Assembly (NCBI RefSeq): GCF_029319185.1
Contig: NZ_CP119754.1
Coordinates: forward strand, 1,426,001-1,490,000
DNA: 64,000 nucleotides
Direction: 5' to 3'
Source of the DNA: Superficieibacter sp. HKU1
Lineage (GTDB): Bacteria; Pseudomonadota; Gammaproteobacteria; Enterobacterales; Enterobacteriaceae
The notes under the pieces are model-generated. The model ran no database searches, was not told where the DNA came from, and was given only the letters and a program-made list of their open reading frames with translations. This document shows positions 43,520 to 53,281 of this stretch, in pieces. The position numbers and the translations under genes are program-made. The number at the start of each line of letters is the position of its first letter. Position 1 is the first letter of the stretch.

Positions 43520-44479
43520 TTATTTAAATTGTGACGCCAGACGCTGCAACACCAGCATCGCGCTGTAGTAATCAAGGCGGAACGTCTCGGTGCCCAGCGC
43601 CCAGACCTGTTTATGTTGCACTGCGGGAAGATGGGAAAGCAGCGGATTGGCGTAAATCGCGTCGGCGTCCTTCTGGTCGCCGGCAAAGAGGAACAGCGAC
43701 TGACCGTTAAGGCCCGCCGCCAGATTTTCGCCGCCGAGCTGGATAATGTCGTGGCGTTTACCCTGGCTCTGGCTGGTGTACAGCCCGGCAGGCAGCGTCG
43801 CCAGCGTAAAGCCGAGCTGTTGCAGGAGCTTGCCCTGCGCTGAGTCGGCGGTCCACAGATTCGCGCTATGGGCCGCGGCGGTATACACCAGCGCGCTGAC
43901 CGGCTGCGGCGGCAGTTTCATCTGCTGTTTGACGGTCGCAAGCTGGCGATCGAACTCGGCAATACGGGCGGCGGCCTGTTTTTCCTGGCCGGTGATGTGG
44001 CCCAGTTCGGTTAACAGCGCCTGCCAGCTTTTATCGTCGTAATTAATGACCAGCGTCGGGGCAATCGTCGAAAGCTGGTCGTAAAGTGCCAGCGCGGAAT
44101 CACCGCCGGTGGCGCTAATCAGGATCAGATCCGGCATTTGCGCTGCCACCGCTTCGGCGCTGGGTTCGCCGATGTACAGGCGCGCGAGCTGGCGTTGTTT
44201 TGCCACGTTGCCCCACTGGCGTAAAAAGCCCTGGTCGTCGGCGACGCGGTTATTCGGGGTGGTCGCCCCGCTGGCGATCACCGGCGCATCAATCGCCAGC
44301 AGGGAACCGGTGAGGGTGACGCTGGTAGAGACAATGCGCAGCGGCTTGTGATCGAGCGTCTGGCTACCGCGGCTGTCGGCGATCTGCCGCGGCCAGTCAG
44401 CCGCCAGCACTGAGGTTACTCCGAAAAGAAAAAGGCACAGCGTCAGCAGCGCGTTGCGCCGTAAAGAGAGAAAATTCAC
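43520..44479 (-). CDS. fepB: Ferric enterobactin periplasmic binding protein
   Basis: FepB (319 aa) carries ferric enterobactin from FepA to FepD/FepG. The mature part begins ADWPRQIADSRG and holds GATTPNNRVADDQGFLRQW, IGEPSAEAVAAQMPDLILIS and the C-terminal ETFRLDYYSAM, all as in E. coli. I choose the GTG at 44479, nine bases after AGGA, because it gives a standard signal peptide (LSLRRNALLTLCLFLFG, cleavage after VLA) and a length next to that of E. coli. ATG codons further upstream would add 13 or 22 residues ahead of the signal. Confidence 0.93.
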   Translation of the reverse strand: MNFLSLRRNALLTLCLFLFGVTSVLAADWPRQIADSRGSQTLDHKPLRIVSTSVTLTGSLLAIDAPVIASGATTPNNRVADDQGFLRQWGNVAKQRQLARLYIGEPSAEAVAAQMPDLILISATGGDSALALYDQLSTIAPTLVINYDDKSWQALLTELGHITGQEKQAAARIAEFDRQLATVKQQMKLPPQPVSALVYTAAAHSANLWTADSAQGKLLQQLGFTLATLPAGLYTSQSQGKRHDIIQLGGENLAAGLNGQSLFLFAGDQKDADAIYANPLLSHLPAVQHKQVWALGTETFRLDYYSAMLVLQRLASQFK

Positions 44480-44621
44480 GGAACGGTATCCTGTATTATT
44501 GTGGTGAATGCTTCTCATTTTCAGCTTTGCCTCATGCGGATGCAAGCCTTACCCGCACAAGATGCTATCCCTGGCGGTTGACACAGGGCATTTTTGCTTT
44601 TAGGTTAGCGAGCCAAAATAT

Positions 44622-44640
44622 AATGATAATTATTATCTTT
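44622..44640. promoter_or_regulatory. Fur box between fepB and entC
   Basis: AATGATAATTATTATCTTT, with TATCG continuing, is a good Fur-consensus match 20 bases before the entC ATG. The fepB-entC divergent region in E. coli holds an equivalent box. It should govern fepB and the entCEBAH operon. Confidence 0.88.
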
Positions 44641-44659
44641 ATCGTTTTTGGAGAGGAAT

Positions 44660-45835
44660 ATGGAAACGTCACTGGCTGAAGAGCTTCAGCAGGCAAAGGC
44701 GACGCTAAGCGCCGATCGCTTTCTTTTTATGTCGCCGTTCCGCAGTTTCACGACGACCGGCTGTTTTACGCGGGTGAATGCGCCCGCCGAAGGGGGAGAC
44801 CTTGCGCACGGCGCATTCCAGCAGGCGCTGGCGAAGGCGTTTGCCCAGGCAAAAGCGGCGGGAATCGAAAAGCCGGTGATGGTCGGCGCGATCCCGTTCG
44901 ATACCACCCAGCCCAGCGAACTGTTTATTCCCGAGCGCCATGAAACGTTCTCCCGTAAAGAGAAACAGCACTCCGCGCGCTACGCTGCGCAGCAGTCGCC
45001 GCTGAATATCACCGCGCGCCGCGAGATCCCGGAGCAGGAAGAATTTATGGCGATGGTCGCCCGCGCCGCCGGACTGACCGCCACGCCTGAGGTTGATAAA
45101 GTCGTTTTATCCCGCCTGATTGAGATTGCCACCGATGCGCCGGTTAACAGCGGTGAATTACTTGAGCGTCTGATTGCCCAGAATCCGGCCAGCTACAACT
45201 TCCATCTGCCGCTCAGCGACGGCGGCGTCCTGCTGGGGGCCAGCCCGGAACTGCTGTTGCGTAAAGAAGGCACCCAGTTTAACTCGCTGCCTCTGGCCGG
45301 TTCAGCACGGCGTCAGCCGGATGACGTGCTGGATCGCGAAGCGGGCAATAAGCTGCTGGCCTCGGAAAAAGATCGCCACGAGCACGATCTGGTGACCCAG
45401 GCGATGAAAACCGTGCTGGCACCGCGCAGCCGCCATTTGACGCTACCGGAATCGCCACAGCTGATCACTACGCCAACGTTATGGCATCTGGGCACGCCGA
45501 TAACCGGCGAGTGTGACGCGCAGGAAAACGCGCTGTCGCTGGCCTGCCTGCTGCACCCGACGCCAGCGCTGAGCGGCTTCCCGCATCAGGTTGCGAAGAA
45601 ACTGATTGCCGAACTGGAGCCGTTTAACCGCGAGCTGTTTGGCGGCATCGTCGGCTGGTGTGACGATGAAGGTAACGGCGAGTGGGTTGTGACGATCCGC
45701 TGCGCCCGGCTGTATCAGAATCAAATCCGGTTATTTGCCGGGGCGGGGATTGTTCCCGCGTCGTCTCCCGTCGCGGAGTGGCGAGAAACCGGCACCAAGC
45801 TTTCTACGATGCTGAACGTCTTCGGCTTACAGTAA
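44660..45835 (+). CDS. entC: Isochorismate synthase
   Basis: EntC (391 aa, same as E. coli) converts chorismate to isochorismate, the first step of 2,3-dihydroxybenzoate synthesis. The chorismate-binding fold is shown by PLAGSARRQPDD, the Mg-ligand region KDRHEHDLV, HPTPALSGFP and ELFGGIVGWCD. GGAGAGGA precedes the ATG at 44660; a TTG four codons earlier is unlikely. First gene of the entCEBAH operon. Confidence 0.97.
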   Translation: METSLAEELQQAKATLSADRFLFMSPFRSFTTTGCFTRVNAPAEGGDLAHGAFQQALAKAFAQAKAAGIEKPVMVGAIPFDTTQPSELFIPERHETFSRKEKQHSARYAAQQSPLNITARREIPEQEEFMAMVARAAGLTATPEVDKVVLSRLIEIATDAPVNSGELLERLIAQNPASYNFHLPLSDGGVLLGASPELLLRKEGTQFNSLPLAGSARRQPDDVLDREAGNKLLASEKDRHEHDLVTQAMKTVLAPRSRHLTLPESPQLITTPTLWHLGTPITGECDAQENALSLACLLHPTPALSGFPHQVAKKLIAELEPFNRELFGGIVGWCDDEGNGEWVVTIRCARLYQNQIRLFAGAGIVPASSPVAEWRETGTKLSTMLNVFGLQ

Positions 45836-45844
45836 GGAACGATG

Positions 45845-47455
45845 ATGAGTATTCCTTTTACCCGCTGGCCAGACGATTTAGCTCGCCGCTATCGTGAAAA
45901 AGGCTACTGGCAGGATCTGCCGCTGACCGACATTCTGACCCGCCATGCGCAGAGCGATAGCATTGCGGTCATTGACGGCGAGCGCCATGTCAGCTATCGC
46001 GAGCTCCATCAGGCTTCGGATAATCTGGCCGCCGCATTACAGCGTCAGGGGATTAAGCCTGGAGAGACCGCGCTGGTACAGCTTGGCAACGTGGTCGAAC
46101 TCTATATTACCTTCTTCGCGCTGCTGAAGCTGGGCGTCGCGCCGGTGATGGCGTTGTTCAGCCATCAGCGCTCGGAACTGACCGCCTACGCCGCACAAAT
46201 CGAACCAGCGCTGATCGTGGCCGACCGTGAGCACGCGCTGTTTGCCAGCGATGCGTTTCTGAATCAGTTTGTGGCCGACTGCCACTCCGTCCGGGTGGTG
46301 CTGCTACGTCATCATCAGGGCGAACACGATCTCGGCGCGGCCATTGCACACCCGGCAGACGATTTTATCGCCACGCCGTCACCGGCAGACGAGGTGGCGT
46401 ATTTCCAGCTCTCCGGCGGCACGACCGGCACGCCGAAACTGATCCCGCGTACCCATAACGACTATTACTACAGCGTGCGGCGCAGTAATGAAATCTGTCA
46501 GTTTAGCGAGCGGACCCGTTTTTTATGCGCGCTTCCGGCGGCGCATAACTACGCCATCAGTTCCCCCGGCGCGCTCGGCGTGTTTCTGGCGCAAGGCACC
46601 GTGGTGCTGGCCGCCGATCCCAGCGCTACGCTCTGTTTCCCGCTGATTGAAAAGCATCGCATCACGGTGGTACCGCTGGTGCCGCCTGCGGTAAGCCTGT
46701 GGTTACAGGCGCTACAGGACGATGGCAGTAAGGCTCAACTCGCCTCGCTGGAGCTGCTTCAGGTCGGCGGGGCGCGTCTGCCCGCAACGCTTGCGGCGCG
46801 CATTGTGCAGGAGATTGGCTGCCAGCTTCAGCAGGTCTTCGGCATGGCGGAAGGGCTGGTCAACTATACCCGGCTGGACGATCCGCTGGATCGCATTCTC
46901 AACACCCAGGGCCGCCCGATGTGCCCGGACGATGAAGTGTGGGTGGCGGATGCCGACGGCAATCCGCTGCCGCGCGGCGAAACAGGCCGTCTGATGACCC
47001 GTGGCCCGTATACCTTTCGCGGCTATTTCAAAAGCCCGGAGCACAACGCCAGCGCCTTTGATGAAAATGGCTTTTACTGCTCCGGCGATCTGATCGCGAT
47101 TGATGAGCAGGGCTACATCACTGTGCAGGGCCGGGAAAAAGATCAGATCAACCGCGGCGGCGAAAAAATCGCTGCCGAAGAGATCGAGAACCTGCTGCTG
47201 CGTCACGAGTCGGTGATCCAGGCCGCGCTGGTCAGTATGGAAGATGAGCTGATGGGCGAAAAAAGCTGCGCGTGGCTGGTGGTTAACGCGCCGCTGCGCG
47301 CGGTACAGGTCCGCCGTTTCCTGCGTGAGCAGGGCGTTGCCGAATACAAACTGCCGGATCGCGTGGAGTGCGTAGACGCGCTGCCGCTCACCCCGGTCGG
47401 TAAAGTGGATAAAAAACAGTTGCGTCAATGGCTGGCGTCCCGTTCGCCGGTCTGA
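45845..47455 (+). CDS. entE: 2,3-dihydroxybenzoate-AMP ligase
   Basis: EntE (536 aa) adenylates 2,3-dihydroxybenzoate and loads it onto the carrier domain of EntB. Motifs: QLSGGTTGTPKLIPRTH (P-loop), VFGMAEGLVNYTRLDD, YCSGDL and the hinge GREKDQINRGGEKI, with the late lysine in PVGKVDKKQ. Two consecutive ATG codons follow AAGGAACG; I use the second (45845), which gives the E. coli-like start MSIPFTRWP. It begins nine bases after entC. Confidence 0.97.
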   Translation: MSIPFTRWPDDLARRYREKGYWQDLPLTDILTRHAQSDSIAVIDGERHVSYRELHQASDNLAAALQRQGIKPGETALVQLGNVVELYITFFALLKLGVAPVMALFSHQRSELTAYAAQIEPALIVADREHALFASDAFLNQFVADCHSVRVVLLRHHQGEHDLGAAIAHPADDFIATPSPADEVAYFQLSGGTTGTPKLIPRTHNDYYYSVRRSNEICQFSERTRFLCALPAAHNYAISSPGALGVFLAQGTVVLAADPSATLCFPLIEKHRITVVPLVPPAVSLWLQALQDDGSKAQLASLELLQVGGARLPATLAARIVQEIGCQLQQVFGMAEGLVNYTRLDDPLDRILNTQGRPMCPDDEVWVADADGNPLPRGETGRLMTRGPYTFRGYFKSPEHNASAFDENGFYCSGDLIAIDEQGYITVQGREKDQINRGGEKIAAEEIENLLLRHESVIQAALVSMEDELMGEKSCAWLVVNAPLRAVQVRRFLREQGVAEYKLPDRVECVDALPLTPVGKVDKKQLRQWLASRSPV

Positions 47456-47468
47456 AGGAGAGAAAGTC

Positions 47469-48326
47469 ATGGCCATTCCAAAACTACAGGCGTACGCGCT
47501 GCCCACCGCCAGCGATATGCCGGATAACAAAGTCAGCTGGTCCGTTGATCCCGCACGGGCGGCGCTGCTGATCCACGATATGCAGGATTATTTCATCAGC
47601 TTCTGGGGCGATAACTGCCCGATGATGGAGCAGGTGGTCGCCAATATCGCCGCGCTGCGCCAGTACTGCAAACAGCACAATATTCCGGTGTACTACACCG
47701 CCCAGCCGAAAGAGCAGAGCGCTGAAGATCGCGCGTTGCTCAATGATATGTGGGGGCCGGGGCTGACCCGTTCGCCGGAGCAGCAAAAAATCGTCGACGC
47801 GCTGGCCCCGGATGAAAGCGACACCGTGCTGGTGAAATGGCGCTACAGCGCATTTCATCGCTCGCCGCTGGAAGCGCAGCTTAAGGCCACGGGACGCAAT
47901 CAGCTGATCATCACCGGGGTTTATGCTCATATCGGCTGCATGACCACCGCCACCGACGCCTTTATGCGCGATATTCAGCCGTTTATGGTCGCCGACGCGC
48001 TGGCTGATTTCAGCCGCGAGGAGCACCTGATGGCGCTGAACTACGTTGCAGGGCGCTCGGGACGCGTAGTCATGACCGAAGAACTGTTGCCTGCGCCAGT
48101 GCCGAAGAGTAAAGACGCCCTGCGTGCGCTGATCCTGCCGCTGCTGGATGAATCCGATGAACCGCTGGATGACGAAAACCTGATCGACTACGGGCTGGAT
48201 TCGGTGCGCATGATGGCGCTGGCGGCGCGCTGGCGGAAAGTCCATGGCGATATTGATTTTGTGATGCTGGCGAAAAACCCCACCCTGGATGCCTGGTGGG
48301 CGCTGCTGTCCCGCGAGGTGAAGTGA
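47469..48326 (+). CDS. entB: Isochorismatase / aryl carrier protein
   Basis: EntB (285 aa) has two roles. Residues 1-210 hydrolyse isochorismate (Asp in LLIHDMQDYF, and KWRYSAFHRSPLE, GVYAHIGCM). The C-terminal domain is an aryl carrier with the phosphopantetheine serine in YGLDSVRMM (Ser245). Length and both motifs match E. coli. The stop TGA shares its last base with the entA ATG. Confidence 0.97.
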   Translation: MAIPKLQAYALPTASDMPDNKVSWSVDPARAALLIHDMQDYFISFWGDNCPMMEQVVANIAALRQYCKQHNIPVYYTAQPKEQSAEDRALLNDMWGPGLTRSPEQQKIVDALAPDESDTVLVKWRYSAFHRSPLEAQLKATGRNQLIITGVYAHIGCMTTATDAFMRDIQPFMVADALADFSREEHLMALNYVAGRSGRVVMTEELLPAPVPKSKDALRALILPLLDESDEPLDDENLIDYGLDSVRMMALAARWRKVHGDIDFVMLAKNPTLDAWWALLSREVK

Positions 48327-49081
48327 TGCCCGGTTTTGACTTTCGCGGTAAAACGGTGTGGGTGACCGGAGCCGGTAAAGGCATTGGTTATGCCACGGCG
48401 CAGGCATTTGTTGAGGCGGGCGCAACGGTCACCGGCTTCGATATAACGTTTCCGCAGGGTGAGTACGCTTTCGCCACCGAAACGCTGGATGTGGCGGATG
48501 CGGCGCATGTCGCTGAGGTGTGTCAGCGTCTGCTGGCCGCCTGCGATCGGCTGGACGTGCTGGTCAACGCGGCGGGCATTTTGCGCATGGGGCCAACGGA
48601 TGGCCTCAGCCTTGAGGACTGGCAGCAGACCTTTGCCGTCAACGTCGGCGGCGCGTTTAATCTGTTCCGGCAGACCATGCCGCAGTTTCGCCGTCAGCAA
48701 GGCGGGGCGATAGTCACCGTGGCGTCCGATGCGGCGCACACGCCACGTATCGGCATGAGCGCCTACGGCGCGTCTAAAGCCGCGCTGAAAAGCCTGGCCC
48801 TGACGGTGGGACTGGAGCTGGCGGCAAGCGGCGTGCGCTGTAACCTGGTGTCGCCGGGCTCCACCGATACCGACATGCAGCGTACGCTGTGGGTCAGCGA
48901 CGACGCGGAACAGCAGCGCATTCGCGGTTTTGGCGAGCAGTACAAGCTCGGCATTCCGCTCGGCAAGATCGCCCGTCCGCAGGAGATTGCCAGTACCATT
49001 CTGTTTCTTGCCTCCGATCTCGCCAGCCATATCACGCTTCAGGATATCGTGGTGGACGGCGGTTCAACGCTTGGAGCCTGA
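48326..49081 (+). CDS. entA: 2,3-dihydro-2,3-dihydroxybenzoate dehydrogenase
   Basis: EntA (251 aa) oxidises 2,3-dihydro-DHB to 2,3-dihydroxybenzoate with NAD. It is a classical short-chain dehydrogenase: TGAGKGIGYATA cofactor loop, VNAAGIL, VASDAAHTPRIGMSAYGASK with the catalytic Tyr and Lys, and a C-terminal GGSTLGA. The start at 48326 overlaps the entB stop by one base; an upstream in-frame ATG lies within entB. Confidence 0.97.
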   Translation: MPGFDFRGKTVWVTGAGKGIGYATAQAFVEAGATVTGFDITFPQGEYAFATETLDVADAAHVAEVCQRLLAACDRLDVLVNAAGILRMGPTDGLSLEDWQQTFAVNVGGAFNLFRQTMPQFRRQQGGAIVTVASDAAHTPRIGMSAYGASKAALKSLALTVGLELAASGVRCNLVSPGSTDTDMQRTLWVSDDAEQQRIRGFGEQYKLGIPLGKIARPQEIASTILFLASDLASHITLQDIVVDGGSTLGA

Positions 49082-49083
49082 AG

Positions 49084-49497
49084 ATGATCTGGAAACGCCA
49101 TTTAACCCTGGATGAACTCAACGCCACCAGCCTGAACACCATGGTGGCGCATCTCGGTATCGTCTATACCCGCATCGGCGATGATATGCTGGAGGCCGAC
49201 ATGCCGGTGGATACCCGCACCCATCAGCCGTTCGGCCTGCTGCACGGCGGTGCCTCGGCGGCGCTGGCGGAAACGCTGGGATCGATGGCCGGTTATCTGA
49301 TGACCCGCGACGGTCAGTGCGTGGTAGGAATGGAACTTAACGCCTCGCATCACCGCGCGGTATCGCAGGGGAAAGTGCGCGGCGTCTGCCAGCCGTTGCA
49401 TCTCGGCCGTCAGCATCAGAGCTGGGAGATCGTGGTCTTCGACGAGCAGGGAAGACGTTGCTGCACCTGCCGTTTGAGTACGGCGGTGCTGGGATGA
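49084..49497 (+). CDS. entH: Proofreading thioesterase of enterobactin synthesis
   Basis: EntH (137 aa, same as E. coli) is a hotdog-fold thioesterase that clears wrongly loaded EntB. The active-site region HGGASAALAETLGSMAGY and the ending RLSTAVLG are typical. The start at 49084 follows the entA stop by two bases; longer upstream frames overlap entA. It closes the entCEBAH operon. Confidence 0.96.
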   Translation: MIWKRHLTLDELNATSLNTMVAHLGIVYTRIGDDMLEADMPVDTRTHQPFGLLHGGASAALAETLGSMAGYLMTRDGQCVVGMELNASHHRAVSQGKVRGVCQPLHLGRQHQSWEIVVFDEQGRRCCTCRLSTAVLG

Positions 49498-49687
49498 CGG
49501 TGGCTATTGCGAAGATAGCACCCGCACCCGTTTCACTCCTTTACCGCCCTAAAGTGATCCCGTTAACATTGTCACGTAAATAAACGGTTTTACCTCAGAT
49601 CTCCAGTGTTTCACAGTTGTTAAATCCTGCCAAATGCTCTAGAAACAAAATGTAACATCTCTCTGGCTGAGGCAGCGGAACACAACT

Positions 49688-51793
49688 ATGAACAATTCAG
49701 GGAAATACCTCATATGGGCAGTGCTCTCCATTGTGGGCGCATTTGCTCTGGGCTTTATTGCCCTCAATCGTGGTGAGCAGATTAACGCGCTGTGGATTGT
49801 GGTCGCGTCCGTGTGCATTTATCTCATCGCCTATCGCTTCTACGGACTTTTTATCGCCCGCAAAGTGCTGGCGGTAGATCCAACGCGCATGACCCCGGCC
49901 GTGCGTTATAACGACGGGCTGGATTATGTGCCCACCGACAAAAAGGTACTCTTCGGCCACCATTTCGCGGCGATTGCAGGCGCAGGTCCGCTGGTCGGTC
50001 CGGTGCTGGCGGCGCAGATGGGTTATCTGCCGGGGATGATTTGGATCCTCGCGGGCGTAGTGCTGGCGGGAGCGGTACAGGATTTTATGGTGCTGTTCGT
50101 CTCTACCCGCCGCGACGGGCGTTCACTGGGCGAGCTGGTGAAAGAGGAAATGGGCGCGACGGCGGGAATTATCGCGCTGGTGGCCTGTTTTATGATCATG
50201 GTGATCATCCTCGCGGTGCTGGCGATGATTGTGGTCAAGGCGCTGACCCACAGCCCGTGGGGAACGTATACCGTCGCCTTTACCATTCCGCTGGCGCTGT
50301 TTATGGGGATTTATATCCGCTATCTGCGCCCCGGCCGGATTGGTGAAGTCTCGGTCATCGGCCTGTTTTTCCTGATTTTCGCCATCATTTCCGGCGGCTG
50401 GGTGGCGGAAAGCGCAACCTGGGCACCGTACTTCGACTTTACCGGGATCCAGTTAACCTGGATGCTGGTGGGCTATGGATTTGTGGCGGCGGTACTGCCG
50501 GTCTGGCTGCTGCTGGCCCCGCGCGATTACCTCTCTACTTTCCTCAAAATCGGCACCATTATTGGTCTGGCGATCGGCATTCTGATCATGCGTCCGACGC
50601 TGACCATGCCTGCCATGACCAAATTCATTGACGGCACCGGGCCGGTGTGGACGGGGAATCTCTTCCCGTTCCTGTTTATTACCATTGCCTGCGGCGCGGT
50701 GTCGGGCTTTCATGCGCTGATCTCCTCCGGCACCACGCCGAAGATGCTGGCGAATGAGGGGCAGGCCTGTTTTATCGGTTACGGCGGTATGCTGATGGAG
50801 TCCTTTGTGGCCATCATGGCGCTGGTTTCCGCGTGCATTATCGATCCGGGCGTTTACTTTGCGATGAACAGCCCGATGGCGGTGCTGGCTCCGGCAGGTA
50901 CGGCGGACGTGGTGGCGTCGGCCGCGCAGGTGGTGAGTAGCTGGGGCTTTAGCATTACGCCTGAGACGCTGGCGCATATTGCTAACGAGGTTGGCGAGCA
51001 GTCCATTATCTCCAGGGCAGGCGGCGCACCGACGCTGGCGGTGGGGATGGCCTATATCCTGCACGGCGCGCTCGGCGGCCTGATGGATGTCTCCTTCTGG
51101 TATCACTTTGCCATTCTGTTTGAGGCGCTGTTTATCCTGACGGCGGTGGATGCCGGGACCCGCGCGGCGCGCTTTATGCTCCAGGATCTGCTGGGCGTGA
51201 TGGCCCCCGGCCTCAAGCGTACCGATTCGCTGCCTGCTAACCTGCTGGCGACGGCGCTGTGCGTGCTGGCGTGGGGGTATTTCCTCCATCAGGGGGTGGT
51301 CGATCCGCTGGGCGGCATTAATACCCTGTGGCCGCTGTTTGGTATCGCCAATCAGATGCTGGCGGGGATGGCGCTGATGCTGTGCGCGGTGGTTCTGTTC
51401 AAGATGAAGCGTCAGCGTTACGCCTGGGTCGCGCTGGTGCCTACCGCGTGGCTGCTGATTTGTACCCTCACCGCCGGTTGGCAGAAATCCTTCAGCCCGG
51501 ATGCCAAAGTCGGCTTCCTTGCCATCGCCAATAAGTTCCAGGCGATGATAGACAGCGGCAATATTCCGTCGCAGTATACGGAGTCTCAGCTGGCGCAACT
51601 GGTGTTTAACAACCGTCTTGACGCGGGCCTGACCATCTTCTTTATGGTGGTGGTCGTGGTGCTGGCGCTGTTCTCCATCAAAACCGCAATGACGGCGCTG
51701 AGGCAGAATGGAGTGACGGCAAAAGAAACGCCGTACCAGCCGATGCCGGAGAATCTGGACCAGATCGTCGCGCAGTCAAAAGGCGCGCACTGA
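49688..51793 (+). CDS. cstA: Carbon starvation / pyruvate and peptide transporter
   Basis: CstA (701 aa, as in E. coli) is a large inner-membrane protein of the CstA family, implicated in peptide and pyruvate uptake on carbon limitation. Landmarks are ALNRGEQINALWIVVASVC, the conserved FGHHFAAIAGAGPLVGPVLA, LVSTRRDGRSLGELVKEEMG-like loop and DFMVLFVSTRRDG. About 18 hydrophobic segments are visible. A 190-base non-coding region upstream separates it from entH; I found no clear CRP site there. ybdD follows after a hairpin. Confidence 0.96.
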   Translation: MNNSGKYLIWAVLSIVGAFALGFIALNRGEQINALWIVVASVCIYLIAYRFYGLFIARKVLAVDPTRMTPAVRYNDGLDYVPTDKKVLFGHHFAAIAGAGPLVGPVLAAQMGYLPGMIWILAGVVLAGAVQDFMVLFVSTRRDGRSLGELVKEEMGATAGIIALVACFMIMVIILAVLAMIVVKALTHSPWGTYTVAFTIPLALFMGIYIRYLRPGRIGEVSVIGLFFLIFAIISGGWVAESATWAPYFDFTGIQLTWMLVGYGFVAAVLPVWLLLAPRDYLSTFLKIGTIIGLAIGILIMRPTLTMPAMTKFIDGTGPVWTGNLFPFLFITIACGAVSGFHALISSGTTPKMLANEGQACFIGYGGMLMESFVAIMALVSACIIDPGVYFAMNSPMAVLAPAGTADVVASAAQVVSSWGFSITPETLAHIANEVGEQSIISRAGGAPTLAVGMAYILHGALGGLMDVSFWYHFAILFEALFILTAVDAGTRAARFMLQDLLGVMAPGLKRTDSLPANLLATALCVLAWGYFLHQGVVDPLGGINTLWPLFGIANQMLAGMALMLCAVVLFKMKRQRYAWVALVPTAWLLICTLTAGWQKSFSPDAKVGFLAIANKFQAMIDSGNIPSQYTESQLAQLVFNNRLDAGLTIFFMVVVVVLALFSIKTAMTALRQNGVTAKETPYQPMPENLDQIVAQSKGAH

Positions 51794-51809
51794 TCTCTTT
51801 CTGAAGCGT

Positions 51810-51831
51810 CCCTCCCTCAATCGGGGGAGGG
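51810..51831 (+). terminator. Hairpin between cstA and ybdD
   Basis: CCCTCCC (51810-51816) and GGGAGGG (51825-51831) with an eight-base loop lie between cstA and ybdD. No T run follows, so it may protect or attenuate the cstA transcript rather than end it. Confidence 0.45.
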
Positions 51832-51850
51832 ATGACGTTATGGAGTTGCT

Positions 51851-52048
51851 ATGTTTGATACCCTTTCTAAAGCGGGAAAATATCTGGGGCAGGCGGCGAA
51901 AATGATGATCGGCGTGCCGGATTATGACAACTACGTTGAGCATATCCGCATCACGCATCCGGATCAGACGCCGATGACCTATGAGGAATTTTTCCGCGAA
52001 CGCCAGGACGCGCGCTACGGCGGTAAAGGCGGCATGAAGTGCTGCTAG
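51851..52048 (+). CDS. ybdD: YbdD/YjiX family small protein
   Basis: Protein of 65 aa of the DUF466 family, found next to cstA-type transporters. The core reads KMMIGVPDYDNYVEHIRI, then HPDQTPMTYEEFFRERQDAR, and ends GGMKCC. Its role is not established, though its constant pairing with CstA/BtsT suggests help in transporter function. GGAG lies upstream of the ATG. Confidence 0.93.
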   Translation: MFDTLSKAGKYLGQAAKMMIGVPDYDNYVEHIRITHPDQTPMTYEEFFRERQDARYGGKGGMKCC

Positions 52049-52157
52049 GGCGGATTTGCTCCCCGGCACAGCCACAGAAGTAGCAGATATCGCACAACAT
52101 CAGGAATGACGTCGCCAACGCCTCCGTCAGGCGACAGAGGCGGGCAACAAACGGAGG

Positions 52158-53246
52158 TTAACGGCCGAAAAATTCGACTTTTTCGATGGCGGCGCGCAGG
52201 GTTTCCGGGGTTAGGGTGACCGGCAGGAAGTGAATGGATTCTACCGGGCGCAGGGTATGGGCAATCACCCGGTCCAGTTCCTCGCGATTGTTAATGTCCA
52301 CTTCCAGCTCGGCCAGTCGGGTAGGCAGATGAAAACGGTGATACGCAGCATTAAGTTGCGCCAGCACATCATCCTGACCCAGCAGCGCGCTTTGCACCAG
52401 AATGCCGTAAGCCACTTTCGTGCCGTGCAGGAATTTCTCGGTTTGCGGCAATACCGTCAGGCCGTTATGCACCGAGTGCGCCGCGGCGATGCGGGTATAG
52501 CGCTCGCCCAGGCCGCCGACCATGCCGCCACCCGCGATAATCGCATCCACTACATCACGAAAATCCTGAGTCAGCTCGCCGCGCTGCCGATCGGCCAGCG
52601 CCTGCTCGCTTTGCGCTAACAGCACATCGCGGATCGCCAGCGCGCCGTTGATGCCAAGGCGCACCGTAAGCGGCAGTTCCTCCGGCCGCGGGGCCAGCAC
52701 CACCGCTTCATACCACTTCGCCAGCGTGTCACCAATCCCCGCCAGCAGATATTCCGCCGGGGCGTTGAGGATAATCTGCGGCTCGACCAGTACAAGGAAG
52801 TTAGCGTCGTCGAAGAGTTCAAATTGTAGCGCCTGACCCGCATCGTTATACCAGACGGAAAGCGGCGTCCAGGCCGCGCAGGTGGCGGCGATGGTGGGGA
52901 TCGCCACAAACGGCAGGCCGAGGCGACGCGCCAGCGCTTTGGCGGTATCCAGCAATGCGCCGCCGCCAACGCCGATCACCACTGCCCGATCGTCGCCTGC
53001 GGTTTGCGCCAGCCGGGCCACGTCTGCTTCGCTACAGTGGCCGGTAAACAGGCAGTGTTTTGCGCCGGGGGCGTCAAACGCCTCCGGCAGGAAAGGACGC
53101 GCGCCAGCAATGGCCCGCTCGCCATAAATCCAGAACGCGCGTGAAAGTTGCTCATCGCTATAAAAATCAGCCAGTCGCGCGAGGCAGCCGTGATGGGAAA
53201 AATAGTTGGCGGGGCCGGGAACGACGCGAATATCAGTGTTGCTCAT
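52158..53246 (-). CDS. hcxA: Hydroxycarboxylate dehydrogenase A (iron-containing alcohol dehydrogenase family)
   Basis: HcxA/YbdH (362 aa, same as E. coli) reduces 2-oxo acids such as 2-oxoglutarate and 2-oxobutyrate with NAD(P)H. The cofactor loop GVGGGALLDTAKALA and metal-binding histidine region AAAHSVHNGLTVLP are visible. In E. coli ybdH and ybdL are divergent neighbours; here about 7.5 kb (ABC importer, LVIVD protein, mtnK, mtnA) separates them. Candidate MetJ boxes lie in its upstream region. Confidence 0.93.
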   Translation of the reverse strand: MSNTDIRVVPGPANYFSHHGCLARLADFYSDEQLSRAFWIYGERAIAGARPFLPEAFDAPGAKHCLFTGHCSEADVARLAQTAGDDRAVVIGVGGGALLDTAKALARRLGLPFVAIPTIAATCAAWTPLSVWYNDAGQALQFELFDDANFLVLVEPQIILNAPAEYLLAGIGDTLAKWYEAVVLAPRPEELPLTVRLGINGALAIRDVLLAQSEQALADRQRGELTQDFRDVVDAIIAGGGMVGGLGERYTRIAAAHSVHNGLTVLPQTEKFLHGTKVAYGILVQSALLGQDDVLAQLNAAYHRFHLPTRLAELEVDINNREELDRVIAHTLRPVESIHFLPVTLTPETLRAAIEKVEFFGR

Positions 53247-53281
53247 GAGTGTTGTCCTTATGCGTAATCGCTAACCTGATG

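Noticed and set aside
44480..44545. Longer FepB from upstream ATG codons
   Set aside because: It would place up to 22 polar residues ahead of a complete signal peptide; the GTG at 44479 has AGGA upstream and restores the E. coli length.
49550..49590. CRP site upstream of cstA
   Set aside because: A GTGAT and a TCAC half are present but about 13 bases apart.
50453..51598. 381-codon minus-strand frame opposite cstA
   Set aside because: Antisense shadow; the product is Arg/His/Gln-rich and without domains.
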